A stretch of DNA of 64,000 bases from Rhynchopus sp. YZ270_cl-10. Taxonomy: Eukaryota > Euglenozoa > Diplonemea > Diplonemida > Diplonemidae. Below, piece by piece: positions 9,978 through 20,144 of the stretch. The DNA lies in NCBI GenBank assembly GCA_964035575.1, contig OZ037896.1:310001-374000 (forward strand), written 5' to 3'. The position numbers were made by a program, and so were the translations under genes. Each line of letters opens with the position of its first letter. Positions within the stretch are counted from its first letter, which is position 1. The notes under the pieces were generated by a model that did no database searches, was not told the origin of the DNA, and saw nothing but the letters and a program-made list of their open reading frames with translations.

Positions 9978-11007
9978 CGTTCAGAAGGCGAAGAATGGTA
10001 GGGTATGTGTGTGTACGATACCTACGACAAAAAAAAGGGGGCACAAAATGGGGTAAACAGTGGAATTTTTCAAAAATCGAACTACATGGGGAAAAAAAAT
10101 GTTTGAAAAGGTGGTCCGATCTTTCCGTCGGGGGAGAGCCTCTGAGACACGCACAACACAAAAAAAAAGAGAAGTTGAAAGAGCAAACGCCTCACCGTTC
10201 AACGGCAGACGCAGACACAAAAAAAGGGGGGGGGGAAGGGAATTCTTGCACAGGTAGCAACTACAGTATTCTTTGACAATTTTAACCAAAAAAAAAACAA
10301 ACAACTTTTCTTTGAAAGGCCGGTAAAGGGGAAAATGGACACCTTCCCTTGAAGCTGTGTTTATTTTTTTTAGTAAATTTGATGGAAGATCTGTGTAGTT
10401 GCATTTGAGGGGTACCTGCACTCATTTCAAGGAGAGGCAATTTGTTTTGCACAACGGACATATCCTAAATCGAGTTCGTGAGCAAAAAAAAAAACAAGCA
10501 ATTGCAAAAGGAGGAAAAATGGGGTGTGTTGTGGAAAAGGGAAGACATCCATTTGTGAGTGTCTCTCCGTACATCTTTTTACCACTACATCGTTATCGCG
10601 CTGGAACACAAAAATCACAACAACAAAAAATATAAAAAAGAACAAATGGGGGGTCATCACTCTACAGGCAGCACATCTCACCCCCCTGGATACGGTAGCT
10701 CTCCCTGCAATATAAGCTGGCCTGACTCCATACAAACAAAAAAACAGAAAGTTGAAGGTACGCCTCTGCGCACGTATACCTATAGGACGTCGTATAGGAG
10801 CTCCCCAAAAAAAAACAAAGCAACATTGAAAAATGAATCAAGAGATGAAACCAGTACACGGTGGTTAGATCAAGCCTCTTGTTTCGCATCACGATATTCA
10901 TGACGCTCGTGGAGGGGTTTTGGGTTGGGGGGGGGAAAGTAGTGCAAAAAAAAAAAGATCGGGTCTTTTGTTTGTGCGCTCAAAGCCGGGAAAACAAAAA
11001 GGTGAAA
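9978..11007. other. Gene-free spacer
   Basis: Short ORFs only. A GAAGTTGA-family stem-loop lies at 10169-10218. Bases 10957-11003 are the uninterrupted counterpart of 8412-8456. Confidence 0.5.
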
Positions 11008-11157
11008 AAATGTGTTAAACTGAAGTACGGCTGTTGTGGCTAATTGAGTACTCAAAGAAAACAAGCAAGCTTCTGTTTTTTTTTTCAATCCGTTTTGTTT
11101 GCCCTGCAGCGCTGCCTCCAATCTTTTTAGAATTGACAACAAGTTGTTTTATCAAAA
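11008..11157 (+). repeat. 150-bp repeat, uninterrupted (empty-site) copy
   Basis: Counterpart of 9829-9977. Here it is contiguous with the CAAAGCCGGGAAAACAAAAA block at 10981-11000, showing the arrangement before the two insertions at 8457-9809. Confidence 0.8.
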
Positions 11158-11368
11158 AAATCTTGAAAATACAAAGCCCTCTCATGAACAGTGTAAGAGA
11201 CGATATGAAGGCATCTGAGGCTGGGACGGCTTCCACACACAGTGTGAAAAGGCTGTACCCCTAAGAGGCGGGGGAAAGTCTCCAAAAGTAAAACACAAAA
11301 CAAAAAAAAACGTCGTTTCAGGGAAAACAACGCTGAGAATGGAAGAATAAAACAAAAAAAAAAAAAAT

Positions 11369-11820
11369 GTAAGTATGAGAAAATCTGAGCCTCTTGTGCT
11401 TGGTCAAAACAAAAAGAAAAAACAAAACAAAAACAAAACTAAGTGAGTAAAGACGCAAACGTCTCGATGGACGCAGACACCAAAAAGAAAATCATTGAAA
11501 GAAGATAAAGACGTACGCAGATTTTCTTTCAAAAAAAAAAAAAAAGTAGTTGAAATGTGTTTGAAATGCAAACGCATCTCAGTCGAGCTCATGAGCTCAC
11601 AAAAAAGACAGACTGTGGTGCTCCGGAAGGAGTCGATATTGACAGGCTCGCTGACACAGGGGGGGTGTACACTTTCTCGACACCCCCATTATATTGACAG
11701 CTCGCTGACAGCTTCGCTGAGCGATTTCCGATCAGCACCAACAGACATTTTTTTTAGTAGTTTTCACAACCAAAAAAAAGTGAAATTAGTACAAACGCCT
11801 CTGGGACGCAGGCACTGACA
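11369..11820 (+). repeat. Cluster of short stem-loop repeats
   Basis: Contains a CTCTC-loop stem-loop (11369-11410, GAGC/GCTT stem) and two GAAGTTGA-family members: 11441-11480 with stem GTCT/AGAC and 11780-11820 with stem GCCT/AGGC. No gene is visible in 11158-11938. Confidence 0.6.
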
Positions 11821-11938
11821 AAAAAAAAGCTACATAACTTGCACCCACCACCAAAAAAAGCTATCTCATCCCCTCTGAGATACGTCAGACAAACTCTGTT
11901 TTTTTTTCCCCCCTCCTCCTCCTCCTCCTCTTTCATCC

Positions 11939-12958
11939 TCATTCCCACTCACTCCAATTCCCCGAGAGCATTGTGTCCCTTGGTGTTGTGTTCTCTGCCG
12001 TCGATGTCGTGGACACAGCAGAGAAGCACGACGACGACACTTCCCCACCTACACTCTCGAGTTCTGCACCCTCCACCTCCACCGCCGCCTCCTTCTCACC
12101 AAACCAAGGGCTTTCCAACGCAGTTTTCGCATCAATCCGATGGACCGGCTCCACCTGAAGCAGCCCCTCCATTAGCTCCAGCTGCTTCCTCCCATATCCT
12201 TTGCACTTCTCCAGCAACCCTCCCACCCAATCACGCGCCTCGCTGACACAGTCATATTTATTGGGCACCTGCAGGGTCGTGATCACATATAGCAGCACCC
12301 CCACAGAGAAGAGGTCCACCTTCGCTGTTTCCATGCCAACGAGACGGGGCCTTGTTTTGTTGTTTTGATGGCCTTTTGCGATGGCAACGACTTCGGGGGA
12401 CATATAAGGGGGCGACCCGGTGACGGTGTAGTTGACAGAGGTTGTGTTGTATATGGTTGCACAGCCGAAGTCGCTGAGGACGATGCGGCTTCCTTTCATG
12501 AGGATGTTTTCGGGTTTGATGTCACGGTGTGCGACGTTGCGTGCGTGGAGGTAGGAGAGTGCACGCAGAACAGAGCGCATGATGTATTTGATGTTCGCCT
12601 CCTCAAAGCGAGCCCCGTACGACCGGGTCAGTGTTGCAAGCTGCATCAGGTCGCGGTCCATGAGCTCCATGATTAAAACGCTGTTCGCTTGGATAGGGTT
12701 TCCGGAGTGGTCCTGCTGTGCAAGGCGTTCTGCCGACATGGTGTGGATGATGTGTTCGTGTTGCAATGTGTTCAGCAGCTCGATCTCCCTGCGGAGACGT
12801 AGTATAGAGGTGCGGTGCGAGGCATGGGTCATGTGTGCGTCAAGTGTGTCATGTGCCGCCCTCTTCACCACCTTCACAGCGCAAGCACACCCCATCACCT
12901 TATCAATAGCATCGCTGCGGATGATCTTGCCGTCAACCCCACACATAATTTCTTGCAT
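11939..12958 (-). CDS. Ser/Thr protein kinase, CaMK-like layout
   Basis: 339 aa from the ATG at 12958. The frame is open 48 codons further upstream, but that part is low-complexity Pro/Ser and reads like leader. Catalytic lysine K29 in CAVKVVK; helix C in RRLRREIELL-like sequence near 54-62; catalytic loop AHRDIKPENIL (H144-D146, K148, N151); LSDFG magnesium loop (D163); APE replaced by SPE at 187-189; VDLFSVGVLLY at 214-224. The glycine-rich loop is poor (CGVDGKII, residues 6-13) and the N-lobe is short. The C-terminal 50 residues are an acidic, Ser/Thr-rich tail. RD-type and probably active, soluble, cytoplasmic. The group is uncertain; the helix following the HRD region and the compact lobe suggest CaMK/CAMKL. 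Confidence 0.88.
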   Translation of the reverse strand: MQEIMCGVDGKIIRSDAIDKVMGCACAVKVVKRAAHDTLDAHMTHASHRTSILRLRREIELLNTLQHEHIIHTMSAERLAQQDHSGNPIQANSVLIMELMDRDLMQLATLTRSYGARFEEANIKYIMRSVLRALSYLHARNVAHRDIKPENILMKGSRIVLSDFGCATIYNTTSVNYTVTGSPPYMSPEVVAIAKGHQNNKTRPRLVGMETAKVDLFSVGVLLYVITTLQVPNKYDCVSEARDWVGGLLEKCKGYGRKQLELMEGLLQVEPVHRIDAKTALESPWFGEKEAAVEVEGAELESVGGEVSSSCFSAVSTTSTAENTTPRDTMLSGNWSEWE

Positions 12959-13809
12959 TTTTTTGGAAAGAGAGAGGGTGGCAGAGGCAGGGTGTGGGAG
13001 GTGGAGGGGGGAGGGGGGGGAACGTTGCGGGGTTGTGTATAGTGTGGTGTTCCCCCTGTGAGGTGAATTTTGTTGAAAAAGGGGGGAAAAATAAATATGC
13101 AAATGTAAAACGTAAGCGTCGTGAGATGATCAATGAGGTCAGCTGTGAACAAAGCACTTCGCTCTGCCACCTATTTTTAAAACGTGAAGACGTGCGGGAA
13201 GCAGGACACGAAACTAACAGGGCAAGCGAACAGGAAGGGCAGCACCGGCGGCGTGGCCCGTTCAGACCCATCAGAAGCACCCCTCTACAATGCCTTGACG
13301 ACTACGCAAACGACGCTGACATGTGTTCGGTGTACGTGGCGGTCACTGAACAAAAAGGAACCAAATGGCACAGCAAATCGTTCCCAGTTGGATCGAGTAC
13401 AGAAAAGAGCACCAACGAGGACGACCACAGAGCACTGCGGGTTTTGTTCGTACGTTTCATACGAGATAAGCGGCAACACCGTACTGTTAAAGTGTGTCAG
13501 AATCGCCCCTGGAGACTCATACTACCTGTACGCGAACGTACCATGCGAAGTACGTCCCAAGTCAAGGAAACGAAGACGGGCCCGTCGCAGTGAGGCAACA
13601 AAGGAATATGTTTGTGGGTAAAGGTAATGGAGGTATAGGTAGCGCAGTAAGTATGGGTGGGGGGACTACCTCTTTCGGGGGTTGAGCTCCCCCTTTAACC
13701 CCCATTTTTCGCAAACTCCGGAAATAAGTTGCCCTTTCCCATTGGGAGTCTACCATACGTACTATTAATTTGCAATACGTATTCTCGTTTCATAATGTCA
13801 GAAGCAACC
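12959..13809 (+). other. Spacer with a small plus-strand ORF of unknown status
   Basis: The kinase leader is pyrimidine-rich (rc of 12975-13075). Beyond it, 13184-13621 has an open plus-strand frame of 145 codons ending in a basic tail (RPKSRKRRRARRS). Its segment SGNTVLLKCVRIAPGDSYYL loosely resembles SNGRVISASVYSDTEGT of the 9233-9655 ORF. I cannot show it is a gene; a second overlapping frame of 199 codons is open across the same DNA. Confidence 0.25.
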
Positions 13810-14922
13810 TCACTCACTGTGGTGGGGGTACAGATGTCTTGTTGTAATACTGTCTCTGTTGGAATCCGATGACACAACCACACGCGAACACGGCGAAATC
13901 GCAAAAAACTCGCTGTCATGTCTCGGGATCACATGCACACAGGACATGCTTGCCACATCATACTGGTGCAGCTTAAAGGATCCGCGTACAGCAACAATAA
14001 TGACTAAGTACTTCCCACAAGGCGTGAACTGTATCCTCATGTTCCATCCCACAGGCACATCGACGCTACCAAGACCAGCACCACTCAAATCAAAGAGGTG
14101 CACTCTTCCACCTGAGTCCCCCACAGCAAAAGCAGAGGCAGACTGCGAAACAGCCACACACCCCGCTCCCGTCACACATGCCACATCGACACCTGTGTTG
14201 ACATCCCACACACGTGTGTTATTATCCGCTGTGGAAGAGGTGATCACCCACCCACCACAGTGCGACACCGCCACTTGCTCGCATCCCGTGTGCGAGAGAG
14301 AGCGGAGCAACGTCAGGTCTTCGTCATACACAGAGACGCCGTCTTTGCCTTGGGAGACAACAACACTGCCACACGCGAACACCGACTCTGAGGTCCCTTC
14401 GACTTTGCGGAGCACCTCCCCACCCGGAAGGGCAACAACCCGAAAGTGATACTCACACTTCAGGTAGCAGCGTGTCTTGCATCGTGAGATGGCAATCTGT
14501 CCTGCAGAAGTTTCGACTTTGAATAAGAACAAAGGTTTGAAGGTTTCTGTGTCGAAGCCGCCAAGATATGTGGAGAAGTCAAACGTAGAACACAAATAGA
14601 TGCAGAGCTTTCCACAGTGCGACAGCGACAATCTGTTCACTGAGAAAATATTCACTTCCTCCTCCACCTTGTATTCACCAGGACACCGAATATCAGCACA
14701 GGGAAAGGCAAGCACAACCTGCACACCTGATTCGAACGCAGTGTCCTGCAGACGGCACGTCTCCTCCAGCACCTGCGTGCCGATGCGCATCTCGACAGAC
14801 GCAGGCAAGACAGCAAGCGCCGTGCACGCAACCTCCTTTGCCGCTACAACGTCCACATCGCACGGTACCTCCACTGTCGCAGACATGCCTGACTCTTCCA
14901 GCACAAAGGTCACATCCATCAT
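13810..14922 (-). CDS. Ubiquitin-like/beta-propeller paralogue, copy 1
   Basis: 370 aa. Residues 1-72 have the length, strand order and hydrophobic pattern of a ubiquitin fold (VTFVLEESG hairpin, helix AAKEVACTALAVL, MRIGTQVLEET, ending VQVVLAF); a diglycine terminus is absent. Residues about 95-370 are a WD40-like beta-propeller of six or seven blades, with blade ends GFDTETFK, VALPGGEVLR, VYDEDLTLLR, VWDVNTGVDV, LFDLSGAGLG and QYDVASMSC. No signal peptide or membrane segment, so probably cytoplasmic. Copy-specific loops: STFDFSTYLG, KCEYHFRVV, IIVAVRGSFKLHQ. The start is the first of two ATGs (MMDV). Family role unknown; a protein-binding adaptor is the plain reading. Confidence 0.85.
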   Translation of the reverse strand: MMDVTFVLEESGMSATVEVPCDVDVVAAKEVACTALAVLPASVEMRIGTQVLEETCRLQDTAFESGVQVVLAFPCADIRCPGEYKVEEEVNIFSVNRLSLSHCGKLCIYLCSTFDFSTYLGGFDTETFKPLFLFKVETSAGQIAISRCKTRCYLKCEYHFRVVALPGGEVLRKVEGTSESVFACGSVVVSQGKDGVSVYDEDLTLLRSLSHTGCEQVAVSHCGGWVITSSTADNNTRVWDVNTGVDVACVTGAGCVAVSQSASAFAVGDSGGRVHLFDLSGAGLGSVDVPVGWNMRIQFTPCGKYLVIIVAVRGSFKLHQYDVASMSCVHVIPRHDSEFFAISPCSRVVVSSDSNRDSITTRHLYPHHSE

Positions 14923-15732
14923 TTTGTTTCCTTCGTGAGGTTAACAGGGTGTGTGATGAGGTGGGTGGGGTTCTGTTGAGCGTGTTTTGTGGTGGGGAAA
15001 AGCGAAGTTGAAGCGACTTCTCCAATGAGGTGAATGCTCGTATCCCAGTGGAAGGAGCCAATCCCCGTTGCCGAGGACCCCGAGCTGAAACAGTCATTAT
15101 CGGACAAGTTTTTACGCCCATTCTTTTAAAAATGCGCATGTGAGTTTTATAGTCCCCTTTGTAAACCACATTGTTTGTTCTTCCTTTTTGCTTTCAACCT
15201 TTATTCATTTACTTTTTTGTTGTTTGGGAGACACGCCCTACGTGACAGACCAGCACGGAACCACCTCCCATGGAAGCTGTATCACAAGTCATACGGGAAA
15301 AAAAGGTTTGTAAACTGTGGAAGACGCAAAACAAACTCGCGAACGAAAAAAGAGTTTTTTCTGCGAAGTGTGGGGAGAATAAAACATTACGAAAAAACCT
15401 CCACTCTCATTTCGCAAGCTTCATTTCCGTTTTGGATTTCTCCTCACAGAAAAAATCTAAACAGGTAACAGATGCTCAAAAGTGAAAAATTCTGGCGTTA
15501 ATGGATCGCTAGGGTGTTTTGGGTACACTACCCTCAGCCAACATCAGCCAAAAAGTCACTTTTTCAAAAACGGATTCTCGCATTTGAAGGTGCAAAAAAT
15601 GCTCAGATCGCTTCAAAACGTGCGTTTTGAACTGAACGACAACCCTCTCGACCCTCGAATTCACGACATTTTTTCTCGACCCGATTAGTGGAGTAGATAT
15701 TTGTCATCACCCCCTGGCTACCCTACTGACAT

Positions 15733-15830
15733 GGGCGTTATGAAAGTGAACGACACAGAAACCATGAAGCAAACGCCAACAGAACAGGAACAACACACCT
15801 GACCTTTTCTTTCTTTGAAAGAATACGCTG
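15733..15830 (+). repeat. Duplicated 100-bp block (partner at 32405-32510)
   Basis: Shares ATGAAAGTGAACGACACAG and AACCATGAAGCAAA, then GGAACAACACACC and TTCTTTCTTTGAAA, with 32405-32510. Both copies lie in spacer DNA between propeller genes. Confidence 0.75.
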
Positions 15831-16013
15831 CAGCAAATCACAGGGAGAAGCTCTCAGGGGTTTATACAGGTTTTGGTCATTTTTTGAAAACTCGGTCAGC
15901 CAAAAAACTTCGCCTGTCCCACACACGTGTATTTCAACACAAGCAGCATTGGTAGCTTTGTAGCCCTGGTGATCCACAAGCCGTAGTAGGTGTCACAGCT
16001 TTCTTGTCGGTAA

Positions 16014-16150
16014 GCTCAGTACATTTATAACAACAAAGGTCCCTGGCGAAGCCACGGTACGCAACATTTCAAATATTGCGTATACCATGGCGCTTTATTT
16101 ACAGCCAAACTATGTCATGGCCGCAGGCGCACGGTACGCTACTTTTGCCT
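16014..16150 (+). repeat. Dispersed repeat family A, copy 1
   Basis: Bounded by two small hairpins that share a suffix: TGGCGAAGCCA + CGGTACGCAAC at 16044-16065 and CCGCAGGCGC + ACGGTACGCTAC at 16121-16142. The same pair, same order, occurs at 38113-38234 and 39322-39446. Confidence 0.75.
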
Positions 16151-16394
16151 GGCTCACTCCTCGTTGGGTTCTACGAGGTCTGTCCAAATGGTCACAGTGG
16201 ATCACAGGAGAATGTTAAAGTTAAAACCCTGAACCAAGTTTCTCCCGTGGACTACCCTGCAACTAGGTCAGAGATAAAAGGATTTTGCCAAAATTCCATA
16301 TTTTTTTTTAGATTTGTTGAACTTCGACAAAAAAAAAAAAAAAACCAAAATAAAAAAGTTGTCGAAGTAAAGGCTTAACTTCGACACGTTGAAG

Positions 16395-16480
16395 GCCCTG
16401 AAATTTTTCAACCCTCCTCGCAGTTTCTCCCCAAAGTACTCATTTCTCTCAACGAGGAGGTCGATGTCCTTGGTTGTAAG
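16395..16480 (-). pseudogene. Remnant of an unidentified coding sequence, truncated copy
   Basis: Shares TTTTTCAACCCTCCTC and CAACGAGGAGGTCGATGTCC with longer copies at 32587-32745 and 43425-43605. Here it is joined directly to the common 3' flank of the propeller genes (AAGTTAAATCACAAAAAA), so it is a chimeric junction. Confidence 0.5.
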
Positions 16481-16575
16481 CAGTTGGGAAGTTAAATCAC
16501 AAAAAAAACAACAAAACAGGTGCAAGTTTGTCCAACTGGTGACAACTTGTTTCATGATGTCAGAAACAACCTCAC

Positions 16576-17691
16576 TCACTGTTGTGGGTACAGATGTCTT
16601 GTCGTAATACTTCCGAAGGAATTGGACACAACCACACGCGAACACGGTGAGATTGCAAAAAACTTATTCATGACTATCGGGATCACACGCACACAGGACA
16701 TGCTTGCCACATCATACTGGTGCAGCTTCGAGGATCCGCCTAAATAAACACCAACAACAAAGTACATCCCACAAGGCGTGAACTGCATGTCCTGGAGGCA
16801 CCATCCCACACATCCCTCCTCACCCACATCAACGCTGCCAAGACTCGCACCACTCCGGTCATAAAGGCGCACTTCTAGGGATGATACCCCCACAGCAAAA
16901 GCAGAGGCAGACTGCGAAACAGCCACACACCCTGCTCCCGTCACACATGCCACATCGACACCTGTGTTGACATCCCACACACGTGTGTTATTATCCGCTG
17001 TGGAAGAGGTGATCACCCACCCACCACAGTGCGACACCGCCACTTGCTCGCATCCCTTGTGCGAGAGAGAGCGGAGCAACGTCAGGTCTTCGTCATACAC
17101 AGAGACGCCGTCTTCGCCTTGGGAGACAACAACACTGCCACACGCAAACACCGACTTCGGATCTGCGACTTTGCGGAGCACCTCCCCACCCGGAAGCGCA
17201 ACCTCACAGAAGAAACCCCAAATCGTCGGTAGGTAGCAGCGTGTCTTGCATCGTGAGATGGCAAAAGGTCCTGCAGAAGGTTCGACTTTGAATAAGAACA
17301 AAGGTTTGAAGGTTTCTGTGTCGAAGCCGCCAAGATATGTGTGGCTGTCAAACGTACAACACAAATAGATGCAGACCTTTCCACAGTGCGACAGCGACAA
17401 TCTGTTAACTGCGATAATATTCACTTCCTTCCCCATCTTGTATTCATCAGGACACCGAATATCAACACAGCGAGGGGAAAGCACAACCTGCACACCTGAT
17501 TCGAACGCAGTGTCCTGCAGACGGCACGTCTCCTCCAGCACCTGCGTGCCGATGCGCATCTCGACAGACGCAGGCAAGACAGCAAGCGCCGTGCACGCAA
17601 CCTCCTTTGCCGCTGCAACGTCCACATCGCACGGCACCTCCACTGTCGCAGACACGCCTGACTCTTCCAGCACAAAGGTCACATCCATCAT
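16576..17691 (-). CDS. Ubiquitin-like/beta-propeller paralogue, copy 2
   Basis: 371 aa, same architecture as copy 1: ubiquitin-like 1-72, propeller 95-371. The first 72 residues differ from copy 1 at only a couple of positions. Copy-specific loops: CTFDSHTYLG, PTIWGFFCEV, SSLEVRLYDRSGASLG and GVYLGGSSKLHQ. The C-terminus is YPQQ instead of the usual PHNSE because a run of G upstream of the stop is two bases shorter (rc reading CCCACAACAG), so the protein ends in a shifted frame. It lies 174 bp upstream of copy 3's stop on the other side, making 16576-18996 a tandem pair. Confidence 0.85.
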   Translation of the reverse strand: MMDVTFVLEESGVSATVEVPCDVDVAAAKEVACTALAVLPASVEMRIGTQVLEETCRLQDTAFESGVQVVLSPRCVDIRCPDEYKMGKEVNIIAVNRLSLSHCGKVCIYLCCTFDSHTYLGGFDTETFKPLFLFKVEPSAGPFAISRCKTRCYLPTIWGFFCEVALPGGEVLRKVADPKSVFACGSVVVSQGEDGVSVYDEDLTLLRSLSHKGCEQVAVSHCGGWVITSSTADNNTRVWDVNTGVDVACVTGAGCVAVSQSASAFAVGVSSLEVRLYDRSGASLGSVDVGEEGCVGWCLQDMQFTPCGMYFVVGVYLGGSSKLHQYDVASMSCVRVIPIVMNKFFAISPCSRVVVSNSFGSITTRHLYPQQ

Positions 17692-17865
17692 TTTCTTTCC
17701 TTCGTGAGTCTGACGGGGTGTGTGATGAGGTGGGTGGGGTTCTGTGTCAGTGTCCCTGAGTGAGACTTAATGAGTATGGGGAGTCATTCGTAAGCACTAT
17801 CTAAAAACAGAGTTCTATTTATATATGACAATTCTCGTATGTTCAAAAATACAAAAATGTGCCTC

Positions 17866-18996
17866 TCACTCACTGTTGTGGGGGTGCAGAAGTTTTGTCT
17901 CAATACTTCTGAAGGAATGCGACAGAACCACACGCGAACACGGCGAGATCGCAAAAAACTCACTGTTACCTATCGGGATCACACGAACACAGGACATGCT
18001 TGCCACATCATACTGGCGCAGCATAGAGCGGAGTCGTTCTTCACTCTCACAGAGGCGTCCGGCTCTGCGAGAGCGAACACCAACGACTAAGTACTTCCCA
18101 CAAGGAGCGAACTCTATGCCCACAATTGTCTGTCCCACATCCACGGTGCCAATATCCGCACCACTCCAATCAAAGAGGTGCACTCCTTGAGATGATACCC
18201 CCACAGCAAAAGCAGAGGCAGACTGCGAAACAGCCACACGCCCCGCTACCGGAACCCATGCCACATCGACACCTGTGTTGACATCCCACACACGTGTGGT
18301 ATTCTCCGCTGTGGAAGAGGTGATCACCCACCCACCACAGTGCGACACCGCCACTTGCTCGCATCCCGTGTGCGAGAGAGAGCGGAGCAACGTCAGGTCT
18401 TCGTCATACACAGAGACGCTGTCTTCGCCTTGGGAGACAACAACACTGCCACACGCGAACACCGACTCTGAGGTCCCTTCGACTTTGCGGAGCACCTCCC
18501 CACCCGGAAGCGCAATCACACGAAAGTGATACTTACACTTCAGGTAGCAGCGTGTCTTGCATCGTGAGATGGCAAGCTGTCCTTCACAAGTTTCGACTTT
18601 GAATAAGAACAAAGGTTTGAAGGTTTCTGTGTCGAAGCCGCCAAGATATGTGCCGCGGTCAAACGTAGAACACAAATAGATGCAGAGCTTTCCACAGTGC
18701 GACAGCGACAATCTGTTCACTGAGAAAATATCCTTCCCCATCTCGTATTCATCAGGACACCGAATATCAGCACAGGGAAAGGCAAGCACAACCTGCACAC
18801 CTGATTCGAACGCAGTGTCCTGCAGACGGCACGTCTCCTCCAGCACCTGCGTGCCGATGCGCATCTCGACAGACGCAGGCAAGACAACAAGCGCCGTGCA
18901 CGCAACCTCCTTTGCCGCTGCAACGTCCACATCGCACGGCACCTCCACTGTCGCAGACACGCCTGACTCTTCCAGCACAAAGGTCACATCCATCAT
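17866..18996 (-). CDS. Ubiquitin-like/beta-propeller paralogue, copy 3
   Basis: 376 aa, same architecture. Copy-specific loops: STFDRGTYLG, KCKYHFRVI, blade 5 SSQGVHLFDWSGADIG and an unusually long blade-6 insertion (GVRSRRAGRLCESEERL) before LRQYDVAS. The segment before the first blade is two residues shorter than in copy 1. It ends in LLHPHNSE. Blade 4 carries VAWVPVAGRVAVS where most copies have VACVTGAGCVAVS. Confidence 0.85.
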   Translation of the reverse strand: MMDVTFVLEESGVSATVEVPCDVDVAAAKEVACTALVVLPASVEMRIGTQVLEETCRLQDTAFESGVQVVLAFPCADIRCPDEYEMGKDIFSVNRLSLSHCGKLCIYLCSTFDRGTYLGGFDTETFKPLFLFKVETCEGQLAISRCKTRCYLKCKYHFRVIALPGGEVLRKVEGTSESVFACGSVVVSQGEDSVSVYDEDLTLLRSLSHTGCEQVAVSHCGGWVITSSTAENTTRVWDVNTGVDVAWVPVAGRVAVSQSASAFAVGVSSQGVHLFDWSGADIGTVDVGQTIVGIEFAPCGKYLVVGVRSRRAGRLCESEERLRSMLRQYDVASMSCVRVIPIGNSEFFAISPCSRVVLSHSFRSIETKLLHPHNSE

Positions 18997-19197
18997 TTTG
19001 TTTCTTTCGTGAGTCTAACGGGGAGTGTGATGAGGTGGGTGGGGTTCTGTTTCGTGTATTTTGTGGTCTTCGTTGCGAAACAAACGTGAGAGTCTTGAGG
19101 TGGAGTGGCAAAAGTCTTTAAGAGGGAGAAATAACGGGTCAGGGGACGAAATGTTGACAAGAAAAGATTTCGGGTAAAAAAAAGAGTAAACGTTTTG

Positions 19198-19426
19198 TAA
19201 GGTGTCGCCTCTGTATGTTCAGTCCCCGAATCAGGCTGGACATGAGAGACAGAGGCATAGGGAGTACACCGTGTACGTGTGAATAATTTGCAATACGTAT
19301 TCTTGATTTCTGTCCCCACACCACATGGGTGGTTGTCAGCAGTAGGGAAGTTAAATCACAATAAAACAATAAAACAGGTACAGGCTCAACACTGATGACA
19401 ACTGTTTCATAATGCCAGAAACAACC
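19198..19426 (+). repeat. Shared 3' flank of propeller genes, copy a
   Basis: About 230 bp, with GCCTCTGTATGTTCAGTC, GAATAATTTGCAATACGTAT and GTTGTCAGCAGTAGGGAAG. Recurs at 27714-27938 and 30570-30810, each time immediately downstream (minus-strand sense) of a propeller gene, so the duplicated unit includes the flank. Confidence 0.8.
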
Positions 19427-19600
19427 TCACTCACTGTTGTGGGGGTGCAGAATGTCTGTAAAAATATTTCCGAAGGAATTAGACACAACCACACGCGAAC
19501 GCGGCAAAACAAACTCACCAAAAACCGACTCATGACTATCTGGATCACACACAGGACATGCTTGCCACATACTGGCGCAGCTTAGAGGATCTGTGAGACA
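19427..19600 (-). pseudogene. C-terminal fragment of a ubiquitin-like/propeller gene
   Basis: Retains the last blade (RSRVVVSNSFGN, ILHPHNSE) and the stop context shared by the family, but the ubiquitin-like domain and other blades are missing. Upstream sequence is unrelated A/T- and G-rich spacer. It keeps the shared 3' flank at 19198-19426, so a whole cassette was once here. Confidence 0.75.
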
Positions 19601-20144
19601 ATTATTCTTCACACAGTCAGTGGATGAAAAGAGCAGAAAGCTTGGATGTGCCTCTCGTAGACAACATCTTACAACAACAACAAAACAAAGAAAACAATAG
19701 TAAGATGCACTACTGGGGGGGCTTAAGAGCGGCAGGGGTAATAAGAGTTCCTTCGACCAATTTTTGACCACAAAAAATCGGGGGGGGGGGGGGGGGAAAT
19801 ATTTTTGTTTTGGATTCTTGGGAGTCTGTGCGTGCTGTGATGGGGTCACTTTGCGCTGAGAAATGATTTTTTGTGGGCAAAAATTGGTGGAAATCTTTTT
19901 TTTTTTTTTGGACCCCCCTTAAGGTTTCATACAGGACCCCCCAAGTTGACTTCGAAAGCTCGGGAAAACCCAATACATTGCGATAGGGCACACGCCGAAT
20001 AAGAGCGTGCGCCCCTCTTATTCAGCTTCCCCCGCAGTAAGCGAAGTTGATAGCGCAAATGTCTCTGGATGCAGGCACCGAACCTGAGCGCTCTCATCAC
20101 CTTGATCACAATCGGTATCGTACAGAGAGGGGGAAAGAGTCTGC

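Larger units (their letters stand above)
14923..16575. other. Spacer with duplicated fragments
   Basis: No gene seen. It holds the conserved 5' flank of copy 1 (14923-15000), a block at 15733-15830 that recurs at 32405-32510, a family A repeat (16014-16150), and the start of a gene remnant (16395-16480). Confidence 0.5.
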
